DNA of 64,000 nucleotides, from positions 75,702,786-75,766,785 of the forward strand of contig OX439046.1 in NCBI GenBank assembly GCA_949317995.1, given 5' to 3'. Every line of letters starts with the position of its first letter. Positions within the stretch are counted from its first letter, which is position 1. The position numbers were made by a program, and so were the translations under genes. Source of the DNA: Acholoe squamosa (Eukaryota > Annelida > Polychaeta > Phyllodocida > Polynoidae). The notes beneath the pieces were generated by a model. The model searched no databases, had not been told where the DNA came from, and was given only the letters and a program-made list of their open reading frames with translations. Positions 45,001 to 56,700 of this stretch are shown piece by piece.

Positions 45001-45687
45001 TAAAGACTTGCTGCAGTCAACTAGACATAAAGACTTGCTGCAGTCAACTAGAGATAACAAGTTGCTGCAGTCAACTAGAGATAAAGAGTTGCTGCAGTCA
45101 ACTCTTTATGTCTAGTTGCTGCAGTCAACTGGACATAAAGAGTTGCTGCAGTCAACTAGAGATAAAGAGTTGCTGCAGTCAACTAGACCTAAAGAGTTGC
45201 TGCAGTCAACTAGAGATAAAAGTTGCTGCAGTCAACTGGACATAACGAGTTGCAGCAGTCAACTGGACATAAAGAGTTGCAGCAGTCAACTAGAGATAAC
45301 AAGTTGCTGCAGTCAACTGGACATAAAGAGTTGCTGCAGTCAACTAGACATAAAGAGTTGCTGCAGTCAACTGGACATAACGAGTTGCTGCAGTCAACTA
45401 GATATAAAGAGTTGCTGCCGTCAACTAGACATAAAGAGTTGCTGCAGTCAACTAGACATAAAGAGTTGCTGCAGTCAACTGGACATAACGAGTTGCTGCA
45501 GTCAACTAGATATAAAGAGTTGCTGCCGTCAACTAGACATAAAGAGTTGCTGCAGTCAACTAGACATAAAGAGTTGCTGCAGTCAACTGGACATAACGAG
45601 TTGCTGCAGTCAACTAGAGATAAAGAGTTGCTGCAGTCAACTAGCGATAACAAGTTGCTGCAGTCAACTGGACATAAAGAGTTGCAA
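42049..45687. repeat. 27-bp satellite, about 135 units
   Basis: The 27-bp unit reads AGTTGCTGCAGTCAACT followed by AGA(C/G)ATAA(A/C)(G/A)A. It contains a PstI site (CTGCAG) centred in a 17-bp imperfect palindrome. Both strands have long open frames (minus strand, a 1,038-codon frame of CSNSLCLVD-type repeats ending at 41,944; plus strand, LLQSTRHKE-type and SYCSQLDIK-type repeats) because the unit is a multiple of three and lacks stops in several frames. The longest minus-strand frame has no ATG where it opens (near 45,060). A higher-order copy of an ATAATGAG-containing block appears at 43,081, 43,378 and 43,945 (steps of 11 and 21 units). I regard it as non-coding. Confidence 0.95.
45100..45117. 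other. One-unit micro-inversion in the 27-bp satellite
   Basis: Between two normal units the segment AACTCTTTATGTCTAGTT is the reverse complement of the usual AACTAGACATAAAGAGTT. Its ends AACT/AGTT are each other's complement, so flipping leaves the borders unchanged. It is the only inverted unit I noticed. Confidence 0.85.
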
Positions 45688-46426
45688 TATGGTGTGACTA
45701 GGCCATGTTTTACCAGGTGAGCTGCTCAGACAGACAGACAGGAGAGCAGGTTGGGGGGGCAGGGGAAATCTCTCCCACCTGCCACTGCCTGTTAACCGCT
45801 TCTAGTTAACCCCTACACAGTTACACGGCAAGTAATACATTACTACCATATCTGACGTAAAATTCCCAGGGGTATGTTTCATAATGACATACGATCACCA
45901 AAATTCCACTACGATCACAGAATCTGACTAAAACATAGGATCTGTCCCCTAATATATCAAGCAGTAGAGAGGGTTGGAATAGATATGTATATTATGCTGG
46001 TTCTATTTCTACTATAGTTACGAAAAGCTCAAGGCTCTTTTCCATGTATTTTAGCAATCAACTATAGTGCAGGTGGTAACACGATGCTGATGGGCAAATC
46101 GTACAATAGATGACCGTTTGAGACAGAACATGAGGAGCAAATCGTTGCCTGTTATGAGGGGTGGCAGCCTCGATAAGCCAGTTCCTAATTCCACCACAGG
46201 GGTATCAGTGGGACTGGACCATTCCTTATCAAAACCATTCCTTATCAAATCCATGCAAAGAAAAAAAAATCCGCAATCCTGCATCTATAGTGTAGTCTTA
46301 CAGGCCATATGCCCAAGCTCCACCAACGAAACACGGGTGTATGCGTCACAGACGATATTCCAATTCTTTCATTCTATTTGTTGTAAAATATGGGCTTATA
46401 TAAGCACGGAGGCGCTTTGACAGGTC

Positions 46427-46482
46427 ATTGCATTTCATCATGTTTCTTATCACTCTCCATCATGATGACGAAATGCATTGAT
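46427..46482. repeat. Hairpin
   Basis: TTGCATTTCATCATG pairs with CATGATGACGAAATGCA, with one bulge, around a loop of about 15 nt. Confidence 0.7.
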
Positions 46483-46565
46483 GGTAAGTATGTCTAATTA
46501 TGGACAATGCGTCATACTCTTTAACCCCATAGGCTGGGCAGGATACCCGTCATTATTTATACACA

Positions 46566-46638
46566 TGTGGATCGACATGGTAAATGGTACACCCACGAGG
46601 AAGTATGCGGGCATACCATTTACCGTGTTGATCCACAA
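46566..46638. repeat. Hairpin with 29-bp stem
   Basis: TGTGGATCGACATGGTAAAT continues to GGTACACCC. It pairs with GGGCATACC and the ATTTACCGTGTTGATCCACA stretch, around loop ACGAGGAAGTATGC. The architecture resembles the SINE tail hairpins, but no tRNA-like head is visible beside it. Confidence 0.75.
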
Positions 46639-47629
46639 TTATGAACATGGCTCATAAAACAGATTGTATCTTTGAAAGGTCACACTGGGTGCTCTGGGGT
46701 TAACGAGTGTAAAGCAGGCTTTACATTCTGACCGTGTTTTTCTTTCGGTTCTACATAGCTCCTGTTCTCCACGGGCATAGACTGGTTACCAGGTTTAGTC
46801 TGTGTAGGTGTTATCCATATGCTATAGAAGGGTGAGAAACTAAAGGGAACAGTGCTGCCCTCTGGTGCTTTTATTTGCTATGCACATACCTTGATTACGG
46901 AGATGAGTGGTGACTTTGCCAAAGTTTCATGTCATAGTTAAGGAGCAACTTGCACCAACATACACATGGAAAGCCTCAAAACCATGTCCAACCCAACAGA
47001 TGAGGGAATAGTAATTTCTAGTCAGATTCTACACCCTGGCTGCACACTGGCGGCCTGTGCAGCATATGCAGCGCCGAGACTCCCGTCACAACACTAAACC
47101 TATGGGCGCAGAGCAGAGTGCACCGTCTTTCTATATCGTAAGTCTTTGGTTAACATGTTCTCTCCTCCACACCTGCCCTCATACGGGTAGTGTGGTACTT
47201 CATCACCCATAGACACACTTCTAATACTGCGGGTTTTGACGGTCTAGACTTCAACAGAGTCAATTTGATTGACATATTCTCATCTATCTCAAGTAGTTAA
47301 CAGTACAGCAGTCCCATAGGTTTAACCAAGGAGCCCCATATTGCACACTGTCATTCAACAGCCCCGCTCCATATTTCACGCCCAGTTGTGCAATGGCACG
47401 GTTGCAGCTAAGGATGCAATATGACCATAAAAGAGTCAAATCCCTTTTCTCTGAGGCTCTACTCTCTCAACCCCAATTGTAAATGGGCTATAAAGATCAC
47501 TGTACTGGGAACATACACCGGTTCATTGGATTTGTACTGACATCAACTCCCACTGGTTTTTTATTTTCAAAAATAGAAGCGATCTACTGTTAAAAGCTTG
47601 CCACAGTCTGACAGTGTACTAACAAGTCT

Positions 47630-47892
47630 GGAGCATGTTGCTCCTATGGTAAAAAGGGCTGTAAGCAAGCTGCACTATCAGGTACCTACTCATGTCACAC
47701 ACTCTATAGTATATCATACTGACTAACTTCTCCCAACTAGGTACCTACTCAAATCCCCCGTTTTTAGCACCATACTTGAATGCCCACTTGTTAGCAACAA
47801 AAGGGACAAGTTATAGCTACATGAAAAGAAAGGACTAGAAACGAGGGCATTTATAGCCAGCTCTTCCTTTTACTAAAAGAGCAACACCCTCC
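47630..47892. mobile_element. Foldback MITE, GGAG..TGTTGCTC ends (copy A)
   Basis: Inverted ends GGAGCATGTTGCTCCTATGG...and the inverse of GGAGGGTGTTGCTCTTTTAG bound a 263-bp non-coding element. Internal words (GACAAGTTATAGCTACATGA, AAAAGAAAGGACT) recur inverted in copy B at 59,011-59,371. No target duplication is evident. Confidence 0.72.
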
Positions 47893-49447
47893 TGAATACT
47901 GTAGGTGCCTCACCTAGATGTGCAGGTGGCCCAGCCAGGACATACATGTGGTTAGGTTATGTTTGTGAGACAGATGGGTTGATGGATGAATAAGGATTTA
48001 GCCAAGAAGAATGGAATAAACCTAAATCAGAGCAATTATTATATTGATACAACTTTAGCCAACCTTAAAATTGGAAATGAATTCTGAAAGCTTTGGTGAA
48101 AAGCGACATAACTGCATAGTGTGGAAGGAAGGCATTGCCCGCTGGTGGTCTGCTGCAGATATTACACGCTGGTTCACATGTGGGCCGGGAGGTGGTAGAT
48201 GGATTTATCACCTTTCATGTCTATAGTAGGCTGCCATTTTTAACTACACAGTGAGGTGGGTGGGTACTGCTGGGGACCAGGGTGCCCAGAATAAAAAGAA
48301 AACAGATCCATTACAATTTAAAAACCATTAAATGAGAGTGAGTGATCATAGGTAGTGCCCTATGCAACTGCTCTGTATAATCACCACTTATGTGATGAAT
48401 CCCCTATGGCTGTTTAAGTGCCAGCGTCTCAAATAAGTGCCAGTCTTGATTAGGTGCTGGGGGTACATGGGTATATCCAAGGGTTTGATAGGGCAAGCAT
48501 TCCAGGGCAATTATTAGTGACCACTAAACGTGGGGCTGTGGCGGTGTTGTATCCCAGAAGTTAGCGCATCTCAGAAGTTGGCTGCGCATGTGCAATCCTT
48601 GTTTAAGCCTATTATCGCTCACGGGCCACAAAAATCAATGAAAATAAATAATATTTTGAACACATAAAAACCATGATAACATCCGTCTCTTCTTACAGAA
48701 TTTGAAAGGACAGCAACCCTAATGATACTGTCCCTACGCAGTAATTTGCAGTATACAATACAACCGACCCCACCCAGCCTGTGAGTGTTAGACAATCATC
48801 AAGGATTGTGTCTAAAACTCATTGCCATGTTGTTAGCCTTACACTATCCATCACCCACCCCTTATAAATACTGTATAGAACTGACATGGCCTATAGCACT
48901 ACCTCTCATGACGTCACACTCACGCGGGATTCAACATGGCGGCACGAGACTACACGAGACATACCAGCGGCCATGCGGCAAGAGTTATGTGTTTGAACTC
49001 AATGAAAGTTTGTGTTGGCAAGGAATGTATAGTTCTGCCCTTGTTGGTTTTTCAACTTGACGTAGTCTTCAGTAACTCAATATCAGCGTGCAATGGCCTT
49101 TTCGCGGATAACGAGGCAAATGATGGGGTAGGAGTCTGCACAAAGGGTGTAGAGTGATAACTAGACAGTTGTCTGGAGGCATCTCTATAAAACTTATAGA
49201 GCTCTTGAACTGGCTACTAACAGCCCAGTGCTATAGGCCTATACCACAATGAGAATATTCACATTTAGACAGTGCCAAGACAGTGATGGACCAAGGTTAT
49301 CTCTTGAAAATCTATATCAAGATAGTTGCCAACCCCTAGATGAGAACCAGCTGCTTGTGAATGGAAAGAGAGTTCAGAATAGGGAATAGGCATACTATAT
49401 TAAAATTTCCCTCTATTTAAGGATGCGAGTGATCCTTTCTTCCAGTA
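47893..49447. other. Non-genic stretch with a candidate 5' exon
   Basis: I see no confident gene. A small CRE-plus-ATG island is described at 48,909-49,157. Confidence 0.5.
48909..49157 (+). other. Candidate promoter and small open frame (CRE plus ATGGCGGC)
   Basis: A palindromic CRE (TGACGTCA, 48,909-48,916) lies 20 bp before CAACATGGCGGCAC. That sequence is both a good Kozak start and a match to the YY1/TATA-less promoter consensus AANATGGCGGC. The local sequence is CpG-rich. The 73-codon frame (48,936-49,157) starts MAARDYTRHTSGHAARVMC and has no known domain. It could be the 5' exon of a split gene whose other exons lie outside, or chance. No strong splice donor was identified. Confidence 0.25.
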
Positions 49448-50350
49448 CACTGCAAAAATGGTGTATAGATTTTAAACATGTTTAGGTCTAAACATGTTTA
49501 AAACCTAAACATATAGGTCAGTTAGGTGTCTCATTGACTACACATTTAGGAAATGAACACTTTTATTCTAACTAAATAAACATTTATGCTAACATGTTTA
49601 GATGTTTAGAGTTGAAACAGTTGAATAATAGGTGTTTAGATTTAAACATCAATATGTTTAGATACTTGGATGTTTAATCCACACCAGGTAGCAGCACTAC
49701 CTTTGAATGGACTATCTGCACACAGTTATAATCAGTTGTTGTGACAAATGTCCCCAAATCCCATGTTTATCATGGTTTCATTTCATAGAATGTCATGTGA
49801 ATAGAAAGGGCAATAGAAAATTGACTAGATTCACCTTATACCACCATCATTAGCATAAAATAATCAATAAGATCCATGACTGACACCTATTTGATGTTAT
49901 TCTGGAATAGATAAGGCAATGTCTTTCCTGCCAAGCTGTTGTACTTTCTCAAATTTCTCATTCTGATGCAGTGTGTAATACATGTACACATATATAGCTG
50001 TGGCTGACATCTTTGGAGACTTTGACAAGTAAATACCTGCTGATGTCCCCCCCCCCAGTAAATGAGAAAACAAACAAAATACATCTCTTTTTTTTAATAC
50101 ATACATGTCTGCAAACCTTAACTCTCCATCAAATCATTTAAACACCTAAACACAAAGATTCATAAATACCTAAACACAAAAATTCATAGATATCTAAAGA
50201 CAAAGTTTAAACCTAAACACCTACATTTCTAAACACTTGAGCTAAGCACATTGTTTGGCTAAACATGTTTAAGAAATCAATGTGATTACAAAAATGTTGC
50301 AAGAATATGTTTAGAATTGTGTTTAGGATCTAAACACCATTTTTGCAGTG
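49448..50350 (+). mobile_element. CACTG-type MITE with TAAAC-rich ends (copy 2)
   Basis: It starts CACTGCAAAAATGGTGTATA and ends in the inverse of CACTGCAAAAATGGTGTTTA, flanked by TA on both sides. It is a 903-bp inverted copy of 24,987-25,882. The ends are dense in AAACATGTTT and CTAAACA words. The interior is non-coding. Confidence 0.85.
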
Positions 50351-51484
50351 TATACATATACTACAATCAATAAATCATTTATTCCTCTACAAGATGCAGG
50401 ACAATCGGCTGACTTATTGTAAGAGCCGTTCATGTGAAAAACCGTCTTTACATTAACTGAAATCCTAGCGTTCAGTTTGCTACTGCCATCTGCTATCAAT
50501 ATGTCATAGAAATCCAAAATCGATCAAAGCTACACAACAATACACTGTGCTTGAGTGCACACTAAGTTACACTTTTAGGTGTGCTGAAAATGCTGTCAAC
50601 ATAGACTTGGTACTCCACAACCTTTTAGATGTTTATAAATTTGTCATCTACTGATCTAAATTGTTATAACTAATACACATTGAATCCATTTGAATATAAG
50701 TGCATTTTTTAACCCACACAGCAAGGAGTCTTTATCAGCGGAATTCAGGTATTTGGACAAATCATGCACACCGCTGTGAAATACAGCGTTGGTGTCATAT
50801 AAACAGCCCCTAAAACCACGACTCAGCACTTCTACCCGCTCTCATCACTCGTTAAAAAGAAGCTCATCTAAGAAGCTGCTTGTCAAAAAGCCACCGAGCC
50901 TGCAGTCAAACAAAAAGCCTTCCTTATTGCAGGTTGGTAAAAGAAACCAGGTCCGGATGGGTGTCAGAAACTTCTTATACACTGTTTTCTTTTCAGGAAT
51001 TTCTTTTTTTATCATGTGAATCTACTTGGCTTTGCTCAGCAGACATTTGGGTAATGTCTACTGAGTGCTAATAATATGTTCCTTGTTATTTAGCATAGTA
51101 TTTTATTACAGCTGTTCCGCTGTCCGGCTTGGGTGTCTGGTACTAAGGAAGTGTTCTATTAGTGTCTATTATTCACTGTGACACCTTCAGGCTCCATGAA
51201 CTCAAACCAAAGCTGTACCAACATAGCTTCCTGTCTGTCATCCATTCAAACATTAGTTACAGGTCACATGACCACCAGGTGGTGAGGGAAGGTGACTTCC
51301 GGGATCATAGATTATGTGTATGAAGATGTATATTCTTATCTGCCTCTCCCCTTGCCTAAATTTTACACCAAGGCATACCCTCTACCACCCCCCAAGTGCA
51401 CCTGCACCTTCCCCCCACCTACCTACCCCCCCTTCCTTGCCAACTGTCAGCGCATCCTTACAATAACTATAGATGGGAACTGTA

Positions 51485-51689
51485 CACTGAGAAAATATTA
51501 TTCCTCACTTGAGTCTAGATCCAGTCCTTGGATGATACTCAGGCAAAGCAAGAGTATCACAACGGGATTAGCCCCAGGATCTGCTTGAGTATCATCCAAG
51601 GACCAGGCTGAGTCTCAAACCATACTCATATTGGCGACATTGCCTGAGTCTGGATCTAGACTCATGTGAGTAACAATATTTTCTCAGTG
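51485..51689. mobile_element. 205-bp CACTG-type MITE
   Basis: Ends CACTGAGAAAATATT and AATATTTTCTCAGTG are perfect inverses for 15 bp, flanked by TA. The arms continue with GAGTCTAGATCCAG and its inverse. A second internal inverted pair, CCTTGGATGATACTCA / GAGTATCATCCAAGG, is nested inside. Non-coding. Confidence 0.82.
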
Positions 51690-51863
51690 TACCCTGAGTT
51701 CTATATGACTGTTTTAGGACAGTTCTGTGGGGGGTCGTCCTCCTCTATAAGTGTTCAATATACTACACTCAAGTCACATGCTGCATACCTGTTATATAGT
51801 TCCCAGGGGTCAGCATGATGCACCAATGCAGCATTGGGGAGAATGTATCACCAGGACTGCAGG

Positions 51864-51903
51864 TTGATGTAACCTGGGCAGACCAAGGCCCAGGTTACAT
51901 CAA
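51864..51903. repeat. Perfect 16-bp stem hairpin
   Basis: TTGATGTAACCTGGGC and GCCCAGGTTACATCAA flank an 8-nt loop. Confidence 0.9.
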
Positions 51904-52063
51904 ATATAGGGGCTACACTTGGATCTTAAGACAAACTGCAGACCGACTCCTTGTATATTAGCACATGATACATCTACATTAGATAAATAGGCACTATTTC
52001 ACTCCATCAGACATCCTCCCACTCCTCCATCATCTAAACATAGGTTATATTTTACCTACACTC

Positions 52064-52743
52064 ATCCCTAACTGGGGGTTGTTCCACAACATACTCTGGC
52101 TGCTCTCTACAACTTGTAGGCCACCACAGATATCCCTAACTGGGGGTTGTTTCACAATATACTACGGCTGCTCTCTACAACTTGTAGGCCACCACAGATA
52201 TCCCTAACTGGGGGTTGTTTCACAATATACTACGGCTGCTCTCTACAACTTGTAGGCCACCACAGATATCCCTAACTGGGGGTTGTTTCACAATATACTA
52301 TGGCTGCTGTCTACAACTTGTAGGCCACCACAGATATCCCTAACTGGGGGTTGTTTCACAATATACTACGGCTGCTCTCTACAACTTGTAGGCCACCACA
52401 GATATCCCTAACTGGGGGTTGTTTCACAACATACTACGGCTGCTCTCTACAACTTGTAGGCCACCACAGATATCCCTAACTGGGGGTTGTTCCACAACAT
52501 ACTACGGCTGCTGTCTACAACTTGTAGGCCACCACAGATATCCCTAACTGGGGGTTGTTACACAACATACTACGGCTGCTGTCTACAACTTGTAGGCCAC
52601 CACAGATATCCCTAACTGGGGGTTGTTTCACAACATACTATGGCTGCTCTCTACAACTTGTAGGCCACCACAGATATCCCTAACTGGGGGTTGTTTCACA
52701 ACATACTATGGCTGCTGTCTACAACTTGTAGGCCACCACGGAT
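52064..52743. repeat. 68-bp tandem array, 10 units
   Basis: The unit runs ATCCCTAACTGGGGGTTGTT, TCACAATATACTACGGCTGC, TCTCTACAACTTGTAGGCCA, CCACAGAT. Units differ by only a few bases (CTCT/CTGT, ATAT/ACAT, ACGG/ATGG), so amplification looks recent. Confidence 0.96.
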
Positions 52744-53735
52744 GAACCAGATCGGGTCAGTAACTATGGACATCTGATCTGATCGGGAACATCAAACATG
52801 TTTGATATTGCCAGATCTGACTGGACATAGGTAGCAGATGTCTCCGATCCTGCCAGTCGGCGGACCCAGTATGCCAATCTCTGTGGTCAGCTTAAGAAAT
52901 GACTCGCACAGGGCAGCAAGGCGATCCATAAAATTTTATTAAGAAAATAATTTCACTGAATTGATTATTCCATACTCTAATTTAAATTTGTACCTGATAA
53001 TCGCTTGACTTATGAATCACCTTCTGGTGGTACTGGATCCTGCAGTGGCCTGATTTAGTGACAACTGACACGGCTACATACCTATATGTCATCCCGGTAT
53101 CGACATGGTATGTAGGATATCCAACATGGCTGCCGCATCCACAGCAGGACACCCTACATGCACGCGGTAAGTGGCATCTATATCTGATGTGATATATAAA
53201 GACAGATTGGGAAAAGTGATGGATTTGAACTAAACGGAGCATATGTAAAGACATATCCTTACATTGAATGTTGAGGCAGAAAACTGGGAGATGTCTCATA
53301 TTGATGGATGCAGGGCAAGCAACAAGAAGGGAAAATAGAAGGGAATAGTGTTTTGGCCATGGTGGTCATAGCCCCCTGACTGGGGGTGGGCAATTCTTTT
53401 GTGGCTTATATTCAGCAGAAAAGCCTGCACATGACTTTCAGCCTCCGGAGGCATGGGAGGTGGGAGAAATCTGACATTCAATGGGGTTTGGGCAAATATC
53501 TTTCTATTTTTTTCCCCTAGCATCTGCACAAAAGCCCACCACCATTCCTGTTGTTAGAAAGGGTATCATACCCTAAGGATCAAAGGCTAAGCGGTAGGCT
53601 TAAGCAGTCAGGGGCGGTGCAGTTGACAGGTGACAGATGGGGTGGGGAGGAGGAAGACGAAATGTCTGTGGGCAAAGATCCAAGATGGAGACATGGTGTG
53701 TCCTACAGCCAGAAATGTCAACATACAGCACTTAG
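52744..53735. other. Non-genic stretch with a possible short first exon
   Basis: I recognise no gene. At 53,126-53,166 CAACATGGCTGCCGCATCC opens a 13-codon frame that ends at a strong donor, GCG/GTAAGT. This would be a typical first coding exon but is unsupported by any following exon. Confidence 0.4.
53126..53166 (+). other. Possible first coding exon with splice donor
   Basis: An ATG in good context (CAACATGG) is followed by codons for MAAASTAGHPTCT and part of an Arg codon, then GTAAGTGG. The composition is GC-richer than its surroundings. No downstream exon is recognised, and the satellite starts 570 bp later. Confidence 0.2.
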
Positions 53736-56700
53736 ATTATCTATACACCACCCCTACCTGCATTATCTATACACCACCCCTACCTGCATTATCTATACAC
53801 GACCCCTACCTGCATTATCTATACACCACCCCTACCTGCATTATCTATACACCACCCCTACCTGCATTATCTATACACCACCCTACCTGCATTATCTATA
53901 CACCACCCCTACCTGCATTATCTATACACCACCCTACCTGCATTATCTATACACCACCCTACCTGCATTATCTATACACCACCCCTACCTGCATTATCTA
54001 TACACCACCCCCTACCTGCATTATCTATACACCACCCCTACCTGCATTATCTATACACCACCCCTACCTGCATTATCTATACACCACCCTACCTGCATTA
54101 TCTATACACCACCCTACCTGCATTATCTATACACCACCCCTACCTGCATTATCTATACACCACCCCTACCTGCATTATCTATACACCACCCCTACCTGCA
54201 TTATCTATACACCACCCTACCTGCATTATCTATACACCACCCCTACCTGCATTATCTATACACCACCCTACCTGCATTATCTATACACCACCCCTACCTG
54301 CATTATCTATACACCACCCCTACCTGCATTATCTATACACCACCCTACCTGCATTATCTATACACCACCCCCTACCTGCATTATCTATACACCACCCCCT
54401 ACCTGCATTATCTATACACCACCCCCTACCTGCATTATCTATACACCACCCCTACCTGCATTATCTATACACCCCCCTACCTGCATTATCTATACACCCC
54501 CCCTACCTGCATTATCTATACACCCCCCTACCTGCATTATCTATACACCACCCCCTACCTGCATTATCTATACACCACCCCTACCTGCATTATCTATACA
54601 CCCCCCTACCTGCATTATCTATACACCACCCCCTACCTGCATTATCTATACACCACCCCCTACCTGCATTATCTATACACCACCCCTACCTGCATTATCT
54701 ATATTCCACCCCTACCTGCATTATCTATACACCACCCCCTACCTGCATTATCTATACACCACCCCTACCAGCATTATCTATACACCACCCCTACCTGCAT
54801 TATCTATACACCACCCTACCTGCATTATCTATACACCACCCCTACCTGCATTATCTATACACCCCCCTACCTGCATTATCTATACACCTCCCCTACCTGC
54901 ATTATCTATACACCACCCCCTACCTGCATTATCAGTACACCACCCCTACCTGCATTATCTATACACCACCCCTACCTGCATTATCTTTACACCACCCTAC
55001 CTGCATTATCTATACACCACCCCCTACCTGCATTATCTATACACCACCCTACCTGCATTATCTATACACCACCCCCTACCTGCATTATCTATACACCACC
55101 CCCTACCTGCATTATCTATACACCACCCCCTACCTACATTATCTATACACCACCCCCTACCTGCATTATCTATACACCACCCCTACCTGCATTATCAGTA
55201 CACCACCCCTACCTGCATTATCTATACACCACCCCTACCTGCATTATCTATACACCACCCCTACCTGCATTATCTATACACCACCCCCTACCTGCATTAT
55301 CTATACACCACCCCTACCTGCATTATCTATACACCACCCCTACCTGCATTATCTATACACCACCCCCTACCTGCATTATCTATACACCACCCCTACCTGC
55401 ATTATCTATACACCACCCCCTACCTGCATTATCTATACACCACCCCTACCTGCATTATCTATACACCACCCCCTACCTGCATTATCTATACACCACCCCT
55501 ACCTGCATTATCTATACACCACCCCTACCTGCATTATCTATACACCACCCCTACCTGCATTATCTATACACCACCCTACCTGCATTATCTATACACCACC
55601 CCCTACCTGCATTATCTATACACCACCCCCTACCTGCATTATCTATACACCACCCCCTACCTGCATTATCTATACACCACCCCCTACCTGCATTATCTAT
55701 ACACCACCCCTACCTGCATTATCTATACACCACCCTACCTGGATTATCTATACACCACCCCCTACCTGCATTATCTATACACCACCCCCTACCTGCATTA
55801 TCTATACACCACCCTACCTGCATTATCTATACACCACCCCCTACCTGCATTATCTATATACCACCCCTACCTGCATTATCTATACACCACCCCTACCTGC
55901 ATTATCAGTACACCACCCCTACCTGCATTATCTATACACCACCCCTACCTGCATTATCTATACACTGCCCCCTACCTGCATTATCTATACACCACCCCTA
56001 CCTGCATTATCTATATACCACCCCTACCTGCATTATCTATACACCACCCCTACCTGCATTATCTATACACCCCCCTACCTGCATTATCTATACACCACCC
56101 CTACCTGCATTATCTATACACCACCCCTACCTGCATTATCTATACACCACCCCCTACCTACATTATCTATACACCACCCCCTACCTGCATTATCTATACA
56201 TCACCCCTACCTGCATTATCTATACACCACCCCCTACCTGCATTATCTATACACCACCCCCTACCTGCATTATCTATACATCACCCCTACCTGCATTATC
56301 TATACACCACCCCCTACCTGCATTATCTATACACCACCCCCTACCTGCATTATCTATACACCACCCCCTACCTACATTATCTATACACCACCCCCTACCT
56401 GCATTATCTATACATCACCCCTACCTGCATTATCTATACACCACCCCCTACCTGCATTATCTATACACCACCCCCTACCTGCATTATCTATACACCACCC
56501 CCTACCTGCATTATCTATACACCACCCCCTACCTGCATTATCTATACACCACCCCCTACCTGCATTATCTATACACCACCCCCTACCTGCATTATCTATA
56601 CACCACCCCTACCTGCATTATCTATACACCACCCTACCTGGATTATCTATACACCACCCCCTACCTGCATTATCTATACACCACCCCCTACCTGCATTAT

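Larger units (their letters stand above)
45688..47629. other. Non-genic stretch with two hairpins
   Basis: I recognise no gene. Two hairpins lie at 46,427-46,482 and 46,566-46,638. Confidence 0.5.
50351..52063. other. Non-genic stretch
   Basis: I recognise no gene. It contains a MITE (51,485-51,689), a hairpin (51,864-51,903) and a C-rich tract (about 51,385-51,432). Confidence 0.5.

Noticed and set aside
41944-45060. A 1,038-codon minus-strand frame of CSNSLCLVD-type repeats as a protein
   Set aside because: It opens at a non-ATG codon inside a 27-bp satellite, plus-strand frames are open too, and unit differences are not biased to silent sites.
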